A stretch of 64,000 nucleotides of DNA from CATQHD01 sp965243165 (GTDB taxonomy: Bacteria > Actinomycetota > Acidimicrobiia > Spongiisociales > Spongiisociaceae), in the NCBI GenBank assembly GCA_965243165.1, contig OZ251535.1, positions 744,001 through 808,000 on the forward strand, read 5' to 3'. Under the pieces are notes generated by a model that was not told the DNA's origin, did no database searches, and saw only the letters and a program-made list of their open reading frames with translations. Each line of letters begins with the position of its first letter. Positions within the stretch are counted from its first letter, which is position 1. A program made the translations under genes and the position numbers. Of this stretch, positions 40,395-48,530 are shown in pieces.

Positions 40395-41721
40395 AGGTGC
40401 GCTTCACACCCAAACGGGCGGCGAGGTCCTCGGGGGCGATGAAGACCACCTGCCGGCCGTCCTTGCCGATGTCGAGCCGCCCTTGATTTTTCAAGGCGAT
40501 CAGATCGGTGCGCGCCGTCTGGCGGGCCACGTCGTGGCTGCGGGCATGGCTCAGGTACGTGTAGCGGGATCCCGGGTTCCTCAAGGCGTGGCCGAGGAGC
40601 GTCCTTTGCCGGTGGTTCAACCCTGGAAGCTCCCCCGCCGCTCGCTCCGCGGCGCGGGTCCGCTCGATGGTCCTGTCGACGTACTTCGCCAATTCTTCGA
40701 ACGCCCGCCCCAGGACATCGAGCTGGTGGATCAGGAAGTAGGTCAGGTCGTTGCCGTCGGTCTCGGAATGAATGAAGGCGCGCTCGTACTGTGCGGGAGC
40801 ATCGAGGACGATCTTCGAGATGGAGACGAACTCGACCAGCCAGTACCCCGCCCGCAGGGCGCGCCAGTAGAACAGGGCGCGGGCAGTGCGGCCGTTCCCG
40901 TCGGCAAAAGGATGCACGTAGGCAAGCCAGAAGTGCAGCATGATCGCCTTCACCAGCGGATGGGTGAACGAACCCTCTTGGTCGTTGGCGAACTCGCAGA
41001 GCCGGTCGATGCGCTCAGGGATCTCCTCTGCTGGTGGAGGTTGGTGCACCACTTCGCCGTTTCGGTCGTATACGGCCACCCTTCTCTCACCCGGCTGCTG
41101 GAACCGTCCGGCGTCCGCCGGTTCGTTCAGGGTTCCCTCGGTGAGCATGGCGTGCAGATCCCTCAACAGGTCCGGGGTCAGGTCGTGCTTCGCGACCTCC
41201 CCGATTCGGCGGATGGTCCGGTAGTTGTTGAAGATCATCCGCTCCGACCGGTCCCGGGGTTGCCGGTCGGTCCGCAGCATTTCCTTCGCCGCCTGCCGGG
41301 TGGTGGCGGCCCCTTCGAGCTGCGATGACGAGATGGCCTCTTCGATCAGCCCCCGCACCATGTACTTGTCTCTGGTGGTCCGATCCACGACGGCGGCGGG
41401 CGCAGCCGTTCGTCCGGCGGCGCGCAGGTCCAGACTGTGCAGCCGCTCCAGAAGCGGATCGACCAGGCTGTAGGTGAACGGGTCCCCCCGTGTGTCCAGC
41501 AGACCTGTTGGGCGGGCGGACAGGTGCCTCGCCCAGCGCATCCCCGCCCACCACTGCTCCAGGGTGAGGCCCTCCGGGGGCTTCCGGCGGCGCACCTCGT
41601 TCCAGTGCAAATAACGGCCGCCCACGGTCGCTCCGGTGTCGACCAGCCTCATCATGGTCGGGGCGTCGACGCCCTCCAGCACGTCGAACAGCGGCGGCGG
41701 TCGGGAGATTCGAGCGGCCAT
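40393..41721 (-). CDS. Fic domain-containing protein (AMPylase family)
   Basis: The 442-residue protein starts at ATG 41721 with AGGAGG upstream. Fic enzymes attach AMP or other phosphates to target proteins. The active-site loop is HPFADGNGRTARALFYWRAL, and the N-terminal inhibitory helix motif S-x3-E-G (SSQLEGAATTRQAAKEMLRT) precedes it, so it is a self-inhibited type with no separate antitoxin needed. Residues 1-90 match the Fic_N-like region; the C-terminus (LIALKNQGRLDIGKDGRQVV) looks like a winged-helix domain. A 12-base G tract lies between its promoter-like repeat and its ribosome site. Confidence 0.92.
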   Translation of the reverse strand: MAARISRPPPLFDVLEGVDAPTMMRLVDTGATVGGRYLHWNEVRRRKPPEGLTLEQWWAGMRWARHLSARPTGLLDTRGDPFTYSLVDPLLERLHSLDLRAAGRTAAPAAVVDRTTRDKYMVRGLIEEAISSSQLEGAATTRQAAKEMLRTDRQPRDRSERMIFNNYRTIRRIGEVAKHDLTPDLLRDLHAMLTEGTLNEPADAGRFQQPGERRVAVYDRNGEVVHQPPPAEEIPERIDRLCEFANDQEGSFTHPLVKAIMLHFWLAYVHPFADGNGRTARALFYWRALRAGYWLVEFVSISKIVLDAPAQYERAFIHSETDGNDLTYFLIHQLDVLGRAFEELAKYVDRTIERTRAAERAAGELPGLNHRQRTLLGHALRNPGSRYTYLSHARSHDVARQTARTDLIALKNQGRLDIGKDGRQVVFIAPEDLAARLGVKRT

Positions 41722-41739
41722 CTCTGCCTCCTGGATACC

Positions 41740-41751
41740 GGGGGGGGGGGG
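41740..41751. repeat. Homopolymeric G12 tract in the 5' region of the Fic gene
   Basis: Twelve consecutive G (C on the Fic coding strand) lie 19-30 bp upstream of the Fic start, between the promoter-like repeat at 41761 and the AGGAGG site. No other homopolymer of this length was noticed in the window. Confidence 0.7.
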
Positions 41752-41760
41752 TCTTCTACC

Positions 41761-41809
41761 GCGCCGCCAAGTGTATAATTTAGTGCTAATTAGTGCAAAA
41801 TTAGCACTT
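41761..41809. promoter_or_regulatory. Promoter/operator-like 49-bp direct repeat, copy 2
   Basis: It carries GCCAAGTGTATAATTTAGTG with the inverted repeat GTGCTAATT-7 nt-AATTAGCAC (nine-base arms). It lies 40 bp upstream of the Fic start, at the same distance as copy 1 from the XRE gene, so both leftward genes appear to share a promoter/operator. TATAAT on the plus strand could also serve the ATPase gene at 42047. Confidence 0.65.
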
Positions 41810-42046
41810 GGAGGGATCGGCTGGGCTGGCATCGAGGTACGGCGCTCGGTGTTGCAGGTGTTTTCTGTGCGGCCCAGATGGGGTGCGGACGGGGCCCCGC
41901 TGTTCATAATTATGGATAAAACCCCTACTAAATCTGAGATAATGAGCAAAATTTCGGCTATAACCCACCGTATTTGGGAAAAATATCCATATAGAATAAG
42001 ATTTCTGGATAAATCTGACAGAGCCTCAAGTTGGAGGGAGCAGGCG
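41810..42046. other. AT-rich leader of the ATPase gene
   Basis: About 41905-42030 is strikingly A+T-rich in an otherwise G+C-rich window, with TTGGAGGGAG as ribosome site at about 42031. The ATPase frame stays open through it: ATG 41921-41923 and a second ATG would add residues such as KSEIMSKISAITHRIWEKYP, faintly like the start of small MNT-type nucleotidyltransferases. I treat it as leader or transferred DNA. Confidence 0.5.
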
Positions 42047-44113
42047 ATGGCCGACCGGCCGATGTTCAAGCGGCGGATACTGGAAACAGCGCTCCAGGGC
42101 ATGGGGAGCTTCCCGGTGGTGATGCTTCAAGGGCCGAGGACGGTGGGCAAGACCACCCTGTTGGAAGAGATCGCCCGGTCGTTCGGCGGCGCTGTTGTCG
42201 ACCTCGACCATCCGGGCGTCAGGTCGACGGTGGAGTCCGCCCTCGACTCGGTGGTTGCCGGGCCCAAGCCGGTATTCATCGACGAGTATCAAAAAATACC
42301 GGAGATGCTCGATTACATAAAGGCCCAGCTCAACCGGGACGGCTCTCCGGGCCAGTTCGTTCTGACAGGTTCATCCCGCCATGATGCTCTGCCCAGAGGC
42401 GCCCAGGCATTGACAGGCCGGCTGCTCAGGCTGCCGGTGTTGCCTCTGTCGCAGGCCGAGATCTCCGGCGCGGAAGGCAACTTCGTTGAAACCGTGTTCG
42501 ACGGCTTGGAGCTGCCCGGCTATGCAGATGCTTCTGAAACCGCCAGGGACGGATATGCGGAGAGGGTGATAACCGGGGGGTTTCCGCTGCAGGTCCACAG
42601 CCGGGACGAGCGGGAGCGCCGAGGGTCGATCGAGCAATACCTCAGGCTGTCTATCGAGGTGGACGCGCGCGAGCTGTTGCGAATCCGCAGGCCCGACGCC
42701 CTTTCCCATTTCTTGCAGCGCTTGGCGGCCCAGACCGGGCAGGTTCTCAACATGACCAAGGCGGGCGGCGATGTGGGCGTCAAATCCAGTACGGCGGAGA
42801 ACTACACCAAGCTCTTGGAGGCTCTCTTCATCATGCGGCGGCTGCCCATGTGGAGGAAGACCGATCGGGGTCCGGTCCGCCGTCCGAAGATATACGCCGT
42901 CGATTCGGGGGTGGCCGCCCACCTGCTCGGTTTCTCTGCGGAGAGGCTGCGGAGCGGTGAACCGTTCATGTCCGAGCAGTTCGGACACCTGCTGGAGACC
43001 TTCGTGGTAGGCGAGATATGGAAAATGGTTTCCTGGGCGGGCGGCGCCCGGACGTACAAGGTCGGATATTGGAAGGACAGGAACGGCGCGGAGGTAGACT
43101 TGGTGGTCGAACACCCCGACGACGGTTCGGTCGTCGCGGTGGAGGTCAAGGCCGCCCAACAGGTCCGGTCCGGCGACGCCAAGGCGATGCGCCGGTTGAG
43201 AGATGAGCTGGGTCCGCGGTTCAGGAGAGGGGTCGTACTCCACACCGGACCACACGCCCACCGCTTGGATGACGGCATCTACGCCGCGCCCATAGACATG
43301 ATGTGGCAGGGAGCGGCCGAGGCGCCGGTTCCCGCCCGCCGGCCCCGCCGCAGACGTGAGGAGGTCAGATTGCCGGAAGGAGGCCGGACTGCCGAATCGC
43401 CAGATCATGTTCCCGCCCCGGTCCACGCCGCCGCCGCGGCGATGATGGAGCTTCTGAATCCGGGTGAATCGGCCTATTGGGAGATTGCGGTTACCGCATC
43501 CGAGCCGGTGGAGTTCGACGACTTCTACTCATCGGCGGGTATTCTCGGTGCCTTGATCGACCTGCAGGCCGAATATCCGGGGCGGCGGGTATACGGCCTT
43601 GCCCACCAAGGTACGGTGCAGGCCATCGATGAATGTCTGGCGCTGACCGACGCCGGCAGGGGGATCCTGATACATCCAGCAGGGACGATAGTAGCGGTAG
43701 CGTTGGGCATGGATGCGGAAGGCCGAAACTTCTTGGGATGGCCGATAGGGTCGGGTTCCTATCTAGAAGCCAGACAAAGCGTATTGAGCCAATGGCCTCT
43801 GGAGATAGCTGTTTTCGTTCATCAGCATTTGCGCCCTCATATTTCTCCCGCAGAGCTGACCTACTGGTCGCTGGGCCGCCGCCTCCAAACAGGGAGGCCC
43901 TCCCTCCTGCTGGGGGCCGGGCAAGACCCGCCTGCATCGCTGACAGCGGCGGTGGTCGACAATCCATACCGTAAGCAACTCCCATCCACAGGCGATCCAG
44001 AAATAGACGCCTACAACCTGAAAGCCTCCTTCTACGAATGGTTCGGCATCCCGGCCACCGCCCTGCCGGAAGCCGGCCAAGGCCGCATAACCCTCTCGTC
44101 CTTGTCGGGTTAG
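42047..44113 (+). CDS. DUF4143-type AAA ATPase with a C-terminal domain of unknown function
   Basis: From ATG 42047 (GGAGGG upstream) the 688-residue protein has an N-terminal AAA core: Walker A MLQGPRTVGKTTLLEE, Walker B PVFIDEYQKIPEMLDYI, sensor VLTGSSRHDALPRGAQALTG. Next come a winged-helix stretch (AGGDVGVKSSTAENYTKLLE) and a nuclease-like DUF4143 region (LLETFVVGEIWKMVSWAGGA; YWKDRNGAEVDLVVEHPDDG; VVAVEVKAAQQVRSGDAKAM), ending near residue 430. Ordinary members stop there; about 250 further residues (SAYWEIAVTASEPVEFDDFY ... YEWFGIPATALPEAGQGRI) match nothing I know. It may be a fusion with a partner protein. The gene is in an accessory island. Confidence 0.85.
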   Translation: MADRPMFKRRILETALQGMGSFPVVMLQGPRTVGKTTLLEEIARSFGGAVVDLDHPGVRSTVESALDSVVAGPKPVFIDEYQKIPEMLDYIKAQLNRDGSPGQFVLTGSSRHDALPRGAQALTGRLLRLPVLPLSQAEISGAEGNFVETVFDGLELPGYADASETARDGYAERVITGGFPLQVHSRDERERRGSIEQYLRLSIEVDARELLRIRRPDALSHFLQRLAAQTGQVLNMTKAGGDVGVKSSTAENYTKLLEALFIMRRLPMWRKTDRGPVRRPKIYAVDSGVAAHLLGFSAERLRSGEPFMSEQFGHLLETFVVGEIWKMVSWAGGARTYKVGYWKDRNGAEVDLVVEHPDDGSVVAVEVKAAQQVRSGDAKAMRRLRDELGPRFRRGVVLHTGPHAHRLDDGIYAAPIDMMWQGAAEAPVPARRPRRRREEVRLPEGGRTAESPDHVPAPVHAAAAAMMELLNPGESAYWEIAVTASEPVEFDDFYSSAGILGALIDLQAEYPGRRVYGLAHQGTVQAIDECLALTDAGRGILIHPAGTIVAVALGMDAEGRNFLGWPIGSGSYLEARQSVLSQWPLEIAVFVHQHLRPHISPAELTYWSLGRRLQTGRPSLLLGAGQDPPASLTAAVVDNPYRKQLPSTGDPEIDAYNLKASFYEWFGIPATALPEAGQGRITLSSLSG

Positions 44114-44150
44114 CCCTTTCTTCCCTTGTGAGCCAGACGCACAGCGCCGC

Positions 44151-45180
44151 CTAGATGGTTGTTTCCAAGGTTCTAGTGGTCGTATGCGATGAGGGAACGG
44201 GCGGGGCCGGGTTGTTGGGTGGTTTCGTTGTGCCAGATGACAGCGGTGAGAGCAAGCAGCCGTTGGACGACGCGTACAGCGACGCCGGGTAGGGTGCGTC
44301 CGCCGTGGCGGTTGAGGCCGAGCTGGTTTTTGAGGGTCTGGATGATCGATTCGATGGTTTGACGGAAGGGCTGTAGGAATTTCTGGTGGGGTCGGGGTTG
44401 TTCTGTTTTGAGTTGAGGGCGGATGAGGGTGATCCCGGCCTGGTCGAGGTGCTGCTCGAAGCTGGTTCTTCGGTAGCCTTTGTCGGCGATGAGGGTCTGC
44501 CCGGGGCGGGCGGGGCCGCGGCGGGAGATCATGTGAAGGCAGATGTCGCGTTCGTCTGCTGTGGCGGGTGCCAACGCGTAGGTGATGGGCAGGCCGGAGG
44601 GCGCGGCGATGAGGTGGAGGCGGAGACCCCAGAAGTACCGGTGGTGGGAGGCTGTGTAGCCGTAGGCGGCGTATCCGGCCAGGTCGGAGCGTTGTTGGGT
44701 TTGGCGGCTGGTTCCGCATTCTACGGGGGTGGAGTCGACCAGCCAGACGCCGCCGCCGGGATGGGGTCATCCGGGCGAGACGGGCGGTGATGTGTTGGAG
44801 GAGGTGGTGGCTGCGGCGGAGGCGTTTGTTGTATCCGGCTCGTTGGGGGATGTTGGGGAACCAGGGGCGGAGGTGTGTTCGGGCGTAGCGGATGAACCGG
44901 GCTTCGGAGTCGTATCCGAGGAGGGATTGCAGCACAGCGAGGGTGGCCAGTTCGGCGTCGGACAGTTTCGGGGCGATGCCTACTTTGGGCCGGGGCGGCG
45001 TCCAGTGGGGGTTTTCGGCTATGAGGTCGTCGATGGTTGTGTAGAGTGCAGTCGCGAGGGTGTCCAGATCCGGGTTCATTCCAGGCCTCCAAGGTCAGGG
45101 GTTTTCACCCCGGATCATGGACACTCCCACCGCCGATCTGTGGTATTTCCCCACCTCACCCCTTGGAACTACTCATCTAG
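44151..45180 (-). mobile_element. IS982-family insertion sequence, transposase frameshifted
   Basis: The 1,030-bp element has imperfect 20-bp terminal inverted repeats, CTAGATGGTTGTTTCCAAGG on the left and CTAGATGAGTAGTTCCAAGG (reverse complement) on the right, 16 of 20 matching. A transposase reading frame runs leftwards between them. No target-site duplication could be confirmed. The same ends occur in the MITE at 26412 and singly at 411. Confidence 0.8.
44173..45079 (-). pseudogene. IS982-family transposase, broken by a frameshift
   Basis: The N-terminal part (MNPDLDTLATALYTTIDDLI, KVGIAPKLSDAELATLAVLQ, FIRYARTHLRPWFPNIPQRA) and the C-terminal part (ALAPATADERDICLHMISRR, TLIADKGYRRTSFEQHLDQA, FRQTIESIIQTLKNQLGLNR) are typical IS982 DDE transposase but lie in different frames. 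The switch falls near 44755-44775, around the run CCGCCGCCGGGATGGGG. If it is not a programmed frameshift, the copy cannot move by itself. Confidence 0.75.
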
Positions 45181-45641
45181 GAATCAAGCGCCCGCCTCAC
45201 CTGGTTTCGGACTCGCGCTCTTGCCGCAAAGCCGCCAGCAGTTGGTGTCCGGCGAGCGCTCCCTTCCGCAGGGGCTGCGGGTACTTCGACTCCGCCCCCC
45301 GGACCCGATCCGAATCCTGATCGAGGAACTGGACGCCGCCGGGATCACCGACCAAGAGGAAATCCACCGGATCATTGAGGAACACCCATAGGCTGGCGCG
45401 GGAACCCGCCGACATCGAGGAGGAGAACCCGATGAGACACTGGAAGACCGCCGCCGCCGTCCTGATGGCCGTCAATGTTCATCGCCTCTGGCTGGTTGCA
45501 GAGGGAGGGCCTGCTCTATGTCGAGTGGGGGAAAGGTCAATGCCTAGACAAGGGGCTGGTTAGTGCTCTGCCCGGCCTGCCATCGCAAGCGTCATTGAGT
45601 ACGCCGCCAGCTCACGTCCGGCGAGCAAGCGCTGGACTGAC
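45181..45641. other. Gene-poor stretch to the right of the IS
   Basis: It contains a 67-bp fragment (45195-45261) duplicated from the 3' end of the AbrB-like gene at 47248. Short open frames on both strands, for example plus-strand RILIEELDAAGITDQEEIHR ending at about 45391, look partly protein-like but cannot be tied to a start. Confidence 0.4.
45195..45261. repeat. 67-bp direct repeat, copy 1 (fragment of AbrB-like gene 3' end)
   Basis: CTGGTTTCGGACTCGCGCTC, AAAGCCGCCAGCAGTTGGTG and TCCGGCGAGCGCTC match 47245-47312 with about five differences. Read leftwards it encodes GALAGHQLLAALRQERESET, nearly the same as the C-terminus of the AbrB-like protein. Confidence 0.7.
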
Positions 45642-45998
45642 CTACTCACCCACGGCTATCACCCCGATAATTAGCAACGAGATAATGATGACGGCATACG
45701 TAAGGCTGAAGCATAGGCCGGTGATTGACAGGCCATATCGTTTCTGGTCAGTTCTCTTCCGGCTTCTGGCTATTCCCAGACTTGATAAGACCACAGCCGC
45801 CCCCCAAACCCCTACAGCGCAACCCCAGGCAAGATATAGCTCCGCTGCAATGAGACCCGGCGGGTCCGCTGGCACCCCCGCAAAGCCCGCGATTCCCAAC
45901 CCGATTACAAACGGAAGCCCCAAGATGGTGCAAAGGGAAAGGATGAAGCCCGCAAGGCCGATGGTGTTTTGCTCGGTTGGAACTGGGCGCTCGCTCAT
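45642..45998 (-). CDS. Small membrane protein, DUF4190-like
   Basis: The 118-residue protein (ATG 45998, AGGAGGAG upstream) has three or four hydrophobic segments: IGLAGFILSLCTILGLPFVI, LYLAWGCAVGVWGAAVVLSS and SLTYAVIIISLLIIGVIAVG. Its Ser-Leu-rich layout with SRKRTDQKRYGLSITGLCF resembles the DUF4190 group of small four-helix proteins. The function is unknown. It follows the CxxC gene, with the ribosome site about where that gene ends. Confidence 0.65.
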   Translation of the reverse strand: MSERPVPTEQNTIGLAGFILSLCTILGLPFVIGLGIAGFAGVPADPPGLIAAELYLAWGCAVGVWGAAVVLSSLGIARSRKRTDQKRYGLSITGLCFSLTYAVIIISLLIIGVIAVGE

Positions 45999-46011
45999 GG
46001 TCGATCTCCTC

Positions 46012-46263
46012 CTATCGTATCTGTTTTTCATTGGGGTTTTCCCGTACCAGTCGGGCTAGGTGTACGGCGTTTCGTATGGCTTCTCGTCTGGTGGGGTATC
46101 CGATGGCGCTTCCTTCCAGTCGTACTTCGGCGTCCCATCGGGTCTCTGGGGGTTGTAGTGGGCAACCGTGGGTGTAGATGGTGGTTACTCCCCGGTCTTC
46201 CTCGATCACCGATCCCTTCTCGTAGGGCTGGCCGCAGGTCAGGCAGTCGTCGATGGTTTTCAC
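46012..46263 (-). CDS. Small hypothetical protein with Cys pair
   Basis: From GTG 46263 (overlapping the stop of the HIRAN gene as GTGA) the 83-residue product starts VKTIDDCLTCGQPYEKGSVI, with a CxxC pair and a third Cys in TTIYTHGCPLQPPETRW, perhaps a zinc site. The C-terminal half (YPTRREAIRNAVHLARLVRE) is helical. No family is recognised. Confidence 0.6.
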   Translation of the reverse strand: MKTIDDCLTCGQPYEKGSVIEEDRGVTTIYTHGCPLQPPETRWDAEVRLEGSAIGYPTRREAIRNAVHLARLVRENPNEKQIR

Positions 46264-46706
46264 CGGTCGGCGCTTTTCCGGCGTGTTCGTAGCGGTGTGT
46301 CTAGTGGCCACCAGATGGCTACTCCATGCGCTGGGCCGGTGTAGTCGTGCGATGCGCAGTCGGCGATACAGGTCGGCGGGCAGGGGGTTTCTCCGGTGAT
46401 CCGGTATACAAACGGGGTTGCGGCTGGGTCGGCGGGGATCGTGCGCCGGTGGACGGGCAGGTATCCGACCTTCTGTCCTCCGATGATGACGGCGACCGCT
46501 TCGGGGTCGTGGGGGTTGTCGGGTTCGGGTTGTAGGCGGCGGTCGTTGCGCAGTGCGCGGCCCTTCTTGGTGGTCAATGATGAATCCCCGGCGCTGGCTT
46601 TGATCAGTCGGGCTAGGATTTCCTGGCGGCCGTCGTGTGATACTCCTGCGACCTTTACCCTGCGGGCGGGCTTGAATCCGGCGGCTCGGCGGGTTCGGCG
46701 GCTCAT
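46260..46706 (-). CDS. HIRAN domain-containing protein
   Basis: The 148-residue protein starts at ATG 46706 with AAAGGA upstream. The HIRAN pattern is clear: ARRVKVAGVSHDGRQEILAR, then LQPEPDNPHDPEAVAVIIGG (N-P-x-D-x-x-A-V) and QKVGYLPVHR. HIRAN domains bind 3' DNA ends in helicases; stand-alone bacterial versions occur in phage and island genes. Cys and His residues in TPCPPTCIADCASHDYTG may bind metal. The start overlaps the end of an upstream frame at ATGA, and the end overlaps the next gene (GTGA). Confidence 0.75.
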   Translation of the reverse strand: MSRRTRRAAGFKPARRVKVAGVSHDGRQEILARLIKASAGDSSLTTKKGRALRNDRRLQPEPDNPHDPEAVAVIIGGQKVGYLPVHRRTIPADPAATPFVYRITGETPCPPTCIADCASHDYTGPAHGVAIWWPLDTPLRTRRKSADR

Positions 46707-47246
46707 CGGTCTGTCCTTTCTGTTCGGGCCGTCATTGGTATTGGTTCCCCCCAGGGGTGTTGGCATAGATGACGCGCGGCGGTGATCTCGGTCGGGGTGT
46801 GGGGCCGCCATTCGATGATCGCCTGCGGGGTGTGCGCCTCTGATCGTGCGGTCGGCTTCGGTGGCTGACAGGCGGGGGAATCGGCGGCCTTCGGGGGTGG
46901 TGATCATCCAGGGGGTGCGGGGCCGTCTAGGGGGCCGGGGTTGTTCCTCGACCAGATACCGGCGCGGGCTGGGGCTGGATGGGGCGGCGGTGGTGTTCGT
47001 CGGCGGGCGATCCGGCAGGGCGCGGGGGTGGGTTCCTGGTCGATGTCGGCGGCGCGGTTCAGTGCTCGCCGGTGGGTCTGGATGGCTTTCCCAGTCGGTC
47101 TGGGCCGGGGGGTCGGCGGATTCGGCGGCGTCCAGGGGCATCAGGTGGTCGATCCATGCTTCGGCGATGTTGCGGGCTGGTCTGCGTCTGGGCGGCGGTG
47201 CCGGGTCATAGGGTCTCCTCCTAGCTAGATGTCGGTGAGCACCCAC
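46703..47246 (-). pseudogene. Degenerate island gene, probably frameshifted
   Basis: Two frames on the minus strand look joined by a frameshift near 46830. The upstream frame has MITTPEGRRFPRLSATEADR and the downstream one PQAIIEWRPHTPTEITAARH, whose TGA stop overlaps the ATG of the HIRAN gene (ATGA). That coupling suggests a once-real gene. The upstream part is Pro/Arg-rich and of unknown family; a spurious reading is possible. Confidence 0.35.
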
Positions 47247-47312
47247 CTCATCTGGTTTCGGACTCGCGCTCTCGTTGCAAAGCCGCCAGCAGTTGGTGTC
47301 CGGCGAGTGCTC
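47245..47312. repeat. 67-bp direct repeat, copy 2
   Basis: This is the 3' end of the AbrB-like gene and the source of the fragment at 45195-45261. The two copies, in the same orientation about 2 kb apart, enclose the membrane, CxxC and HIRAN genes. Confidence 0.7.
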
Positions 47313-47463
47313 CTCTGAGGGAACCTTCGCTGCGAACCGGAACTACCAGCACTCCTTCGTTCGCGAGTTCGAAGTCCACGGTGTCGCCCGGAAGCAACGC
47401 GAGGGTCTCCCTGATCGGCTTGGGGATGACGATTTGGCCCTTGGGCCCCACTTTGTGAGTCAT
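47248..47463 (-). CDS. AbrB/MazE/SpoVT family DNA-binding protein
   Basis: The 71-residue protein has the swapped-hairpin AbrB fold: THKVGPKGQIVIPKPIRETL, ALLPGDTVDFELANEGVLVV, PVRSEGSLRGALAGHQLLAA. Such proteins are usually the antitoxin of a PIN or MazF toxin, but no toxin gene is visible beside it; it may be an orphan antitoxin or a regulator. Its 3' end is duplicated at 45195. Confidence 0.85.
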   Translation of the reverse strand: MTHKVGPKGQIVIPKPIRETLALLPGDTVDFELANEGVLVVPVRSEGSLRGALAGHQLLAALQRERESETR

Positions 47464-47534
47464 CCCTGAAGTATAACGCAAGGGGCTTGGCCAGTGTGTT
47501 CGGTTCTCGGCGGCGGTGAGACGGGGGAGAGGCG

Positions 47535-48530
47535 CTATCCGTCTTCTCGGGCCAGGCTGCGGCGGCGGATGATCTCGGCGGTGATGGCGGGCACTACTTC
47601 GTGGAGGTCGGCTATCACGGCCCAGTCGGCTTTGGTGACCATCGGGGCGTCGCGGTCGGTGTTGACGGCGAGGACGTGCTTGGCGTTCATCATGCCCACC
47701 CAGTGTTGGATGGCGCCGGAGATGCCGCAGGCTATGTAGAGGTCGGGGGCTACGACGGTTCCGGTCTGGCCGACTTGGAACTTGTGGTTCTTCCAGCCGT
47801 TGTTGGTGACCACCCGCGAGCAGCCCACCGCGCCGCCCAGCAGCTCGGCCAGCTCCTCGAGGGGGGCGAAGCCTTCGGCGGCGCCTACGCCCCGGCCTCC
47901 GCTCACCACCACCGGGGCGGTGGCCAGGGTGATTCCCTCTTCGAGGGTTACCCGGTCCTGGACCATGGTTATTCGGGCCGACTCGTCGAGCTCCGGGGTG
48001 AACACCGACCGCTGTCCGCCGGCCGGCGCCGGGGCGGGGGCGGCTTCGGTGCTGTGGGGGGCGAGGGTGACCAGCTTGACGGGCGCCGACAGGCGGGCCT
48101 GTTCGTGGAGGCTTCCGCCCCAGCGCACCCGGGTCATCAGCCAGTCGCCGCCGTCGGCTTCGATCTCCAGGCAGTTGGCGGCCATCGCCAGGTCCAGCCG
48201 CGCCCCGACTTGGGCCATGACCTCGTTGCCCCGGTCGGTGCCGGCCGCCAGCACCGCCTCCGCGCCGGCGGCTTCGGCCAGCTGGACCAGGCTGTCGGCC
48301 CACGCGTCGGGGCCGTAGTCGGTGAGCGCGGGATGGGTGACCAGGTAGGTCTCCTCGGCGCCGTATCCGTGGATTTCGTCCGCCGCCTCCTCCGCTCCGG
48401 CGCCGATCACCGCCGCCCGGAGCCTGCCGTCCATGGCCTCGGCCAGCAGGCGGGCTCCGGTGAGGCCGCCCAGGGCGGTCTCTTCGATCCGGCCGCGGTC
48501 GTGCTCGACCAGGTAGAGGAACACGCTCAC
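47535..48530 (-). CDS. etfA: Electron transfer flavoprotein alpha subunit
   Basis: From GTG 48530 (overlapping the ETF beta stop as GTGA) the 331-residue subunit begins VSVFLYLVEHDRGRIEETAL and ends with the FAD domain: APVVVSGGRGVGAAEGFAPL, SRVVTNNGWKNHKFQVGQTG, DLYIACGISGAIQHWVGMMN and VLAVNTDRDAPMVTKADWAV. It takes electrons from the dimethylglycine/sarcosine-type dehydrogenase encoded upstream and passes them to ETF:quinone oxidoreductase. It is the last gene of a three-gene operon starting at 51837. Confidence 0.92.
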   Translation of the reverse strand: MSVFLYLVEHDRGRIEETALGGLTGARLLAEAMDGRLRAAVIGAGAEEAADEIHGYGAEETYLVTHPALTDYGPDAWADSLVQLAEAAGAEAVLAAGTDRGNEVMAQVGARLDLAMAANCLEIEADGGDWLMTRVRWGGSLHEQARLSAPVKLVTLAPHSTEAAPAPAPAGGQRSVFTPELDESARITMVQDRVTLEEGITLATAPVVVSGGRGVGAAEGFAPLEELAELLGGAVGCSRVVTNNGWKNHKFQVGQTGTVVAPDLYIACGISGAIQHWVGMMNAKHVLAVNTDRDAPMVTKADWAVIADLHEVVPAITAEIIRRRSLAREDG

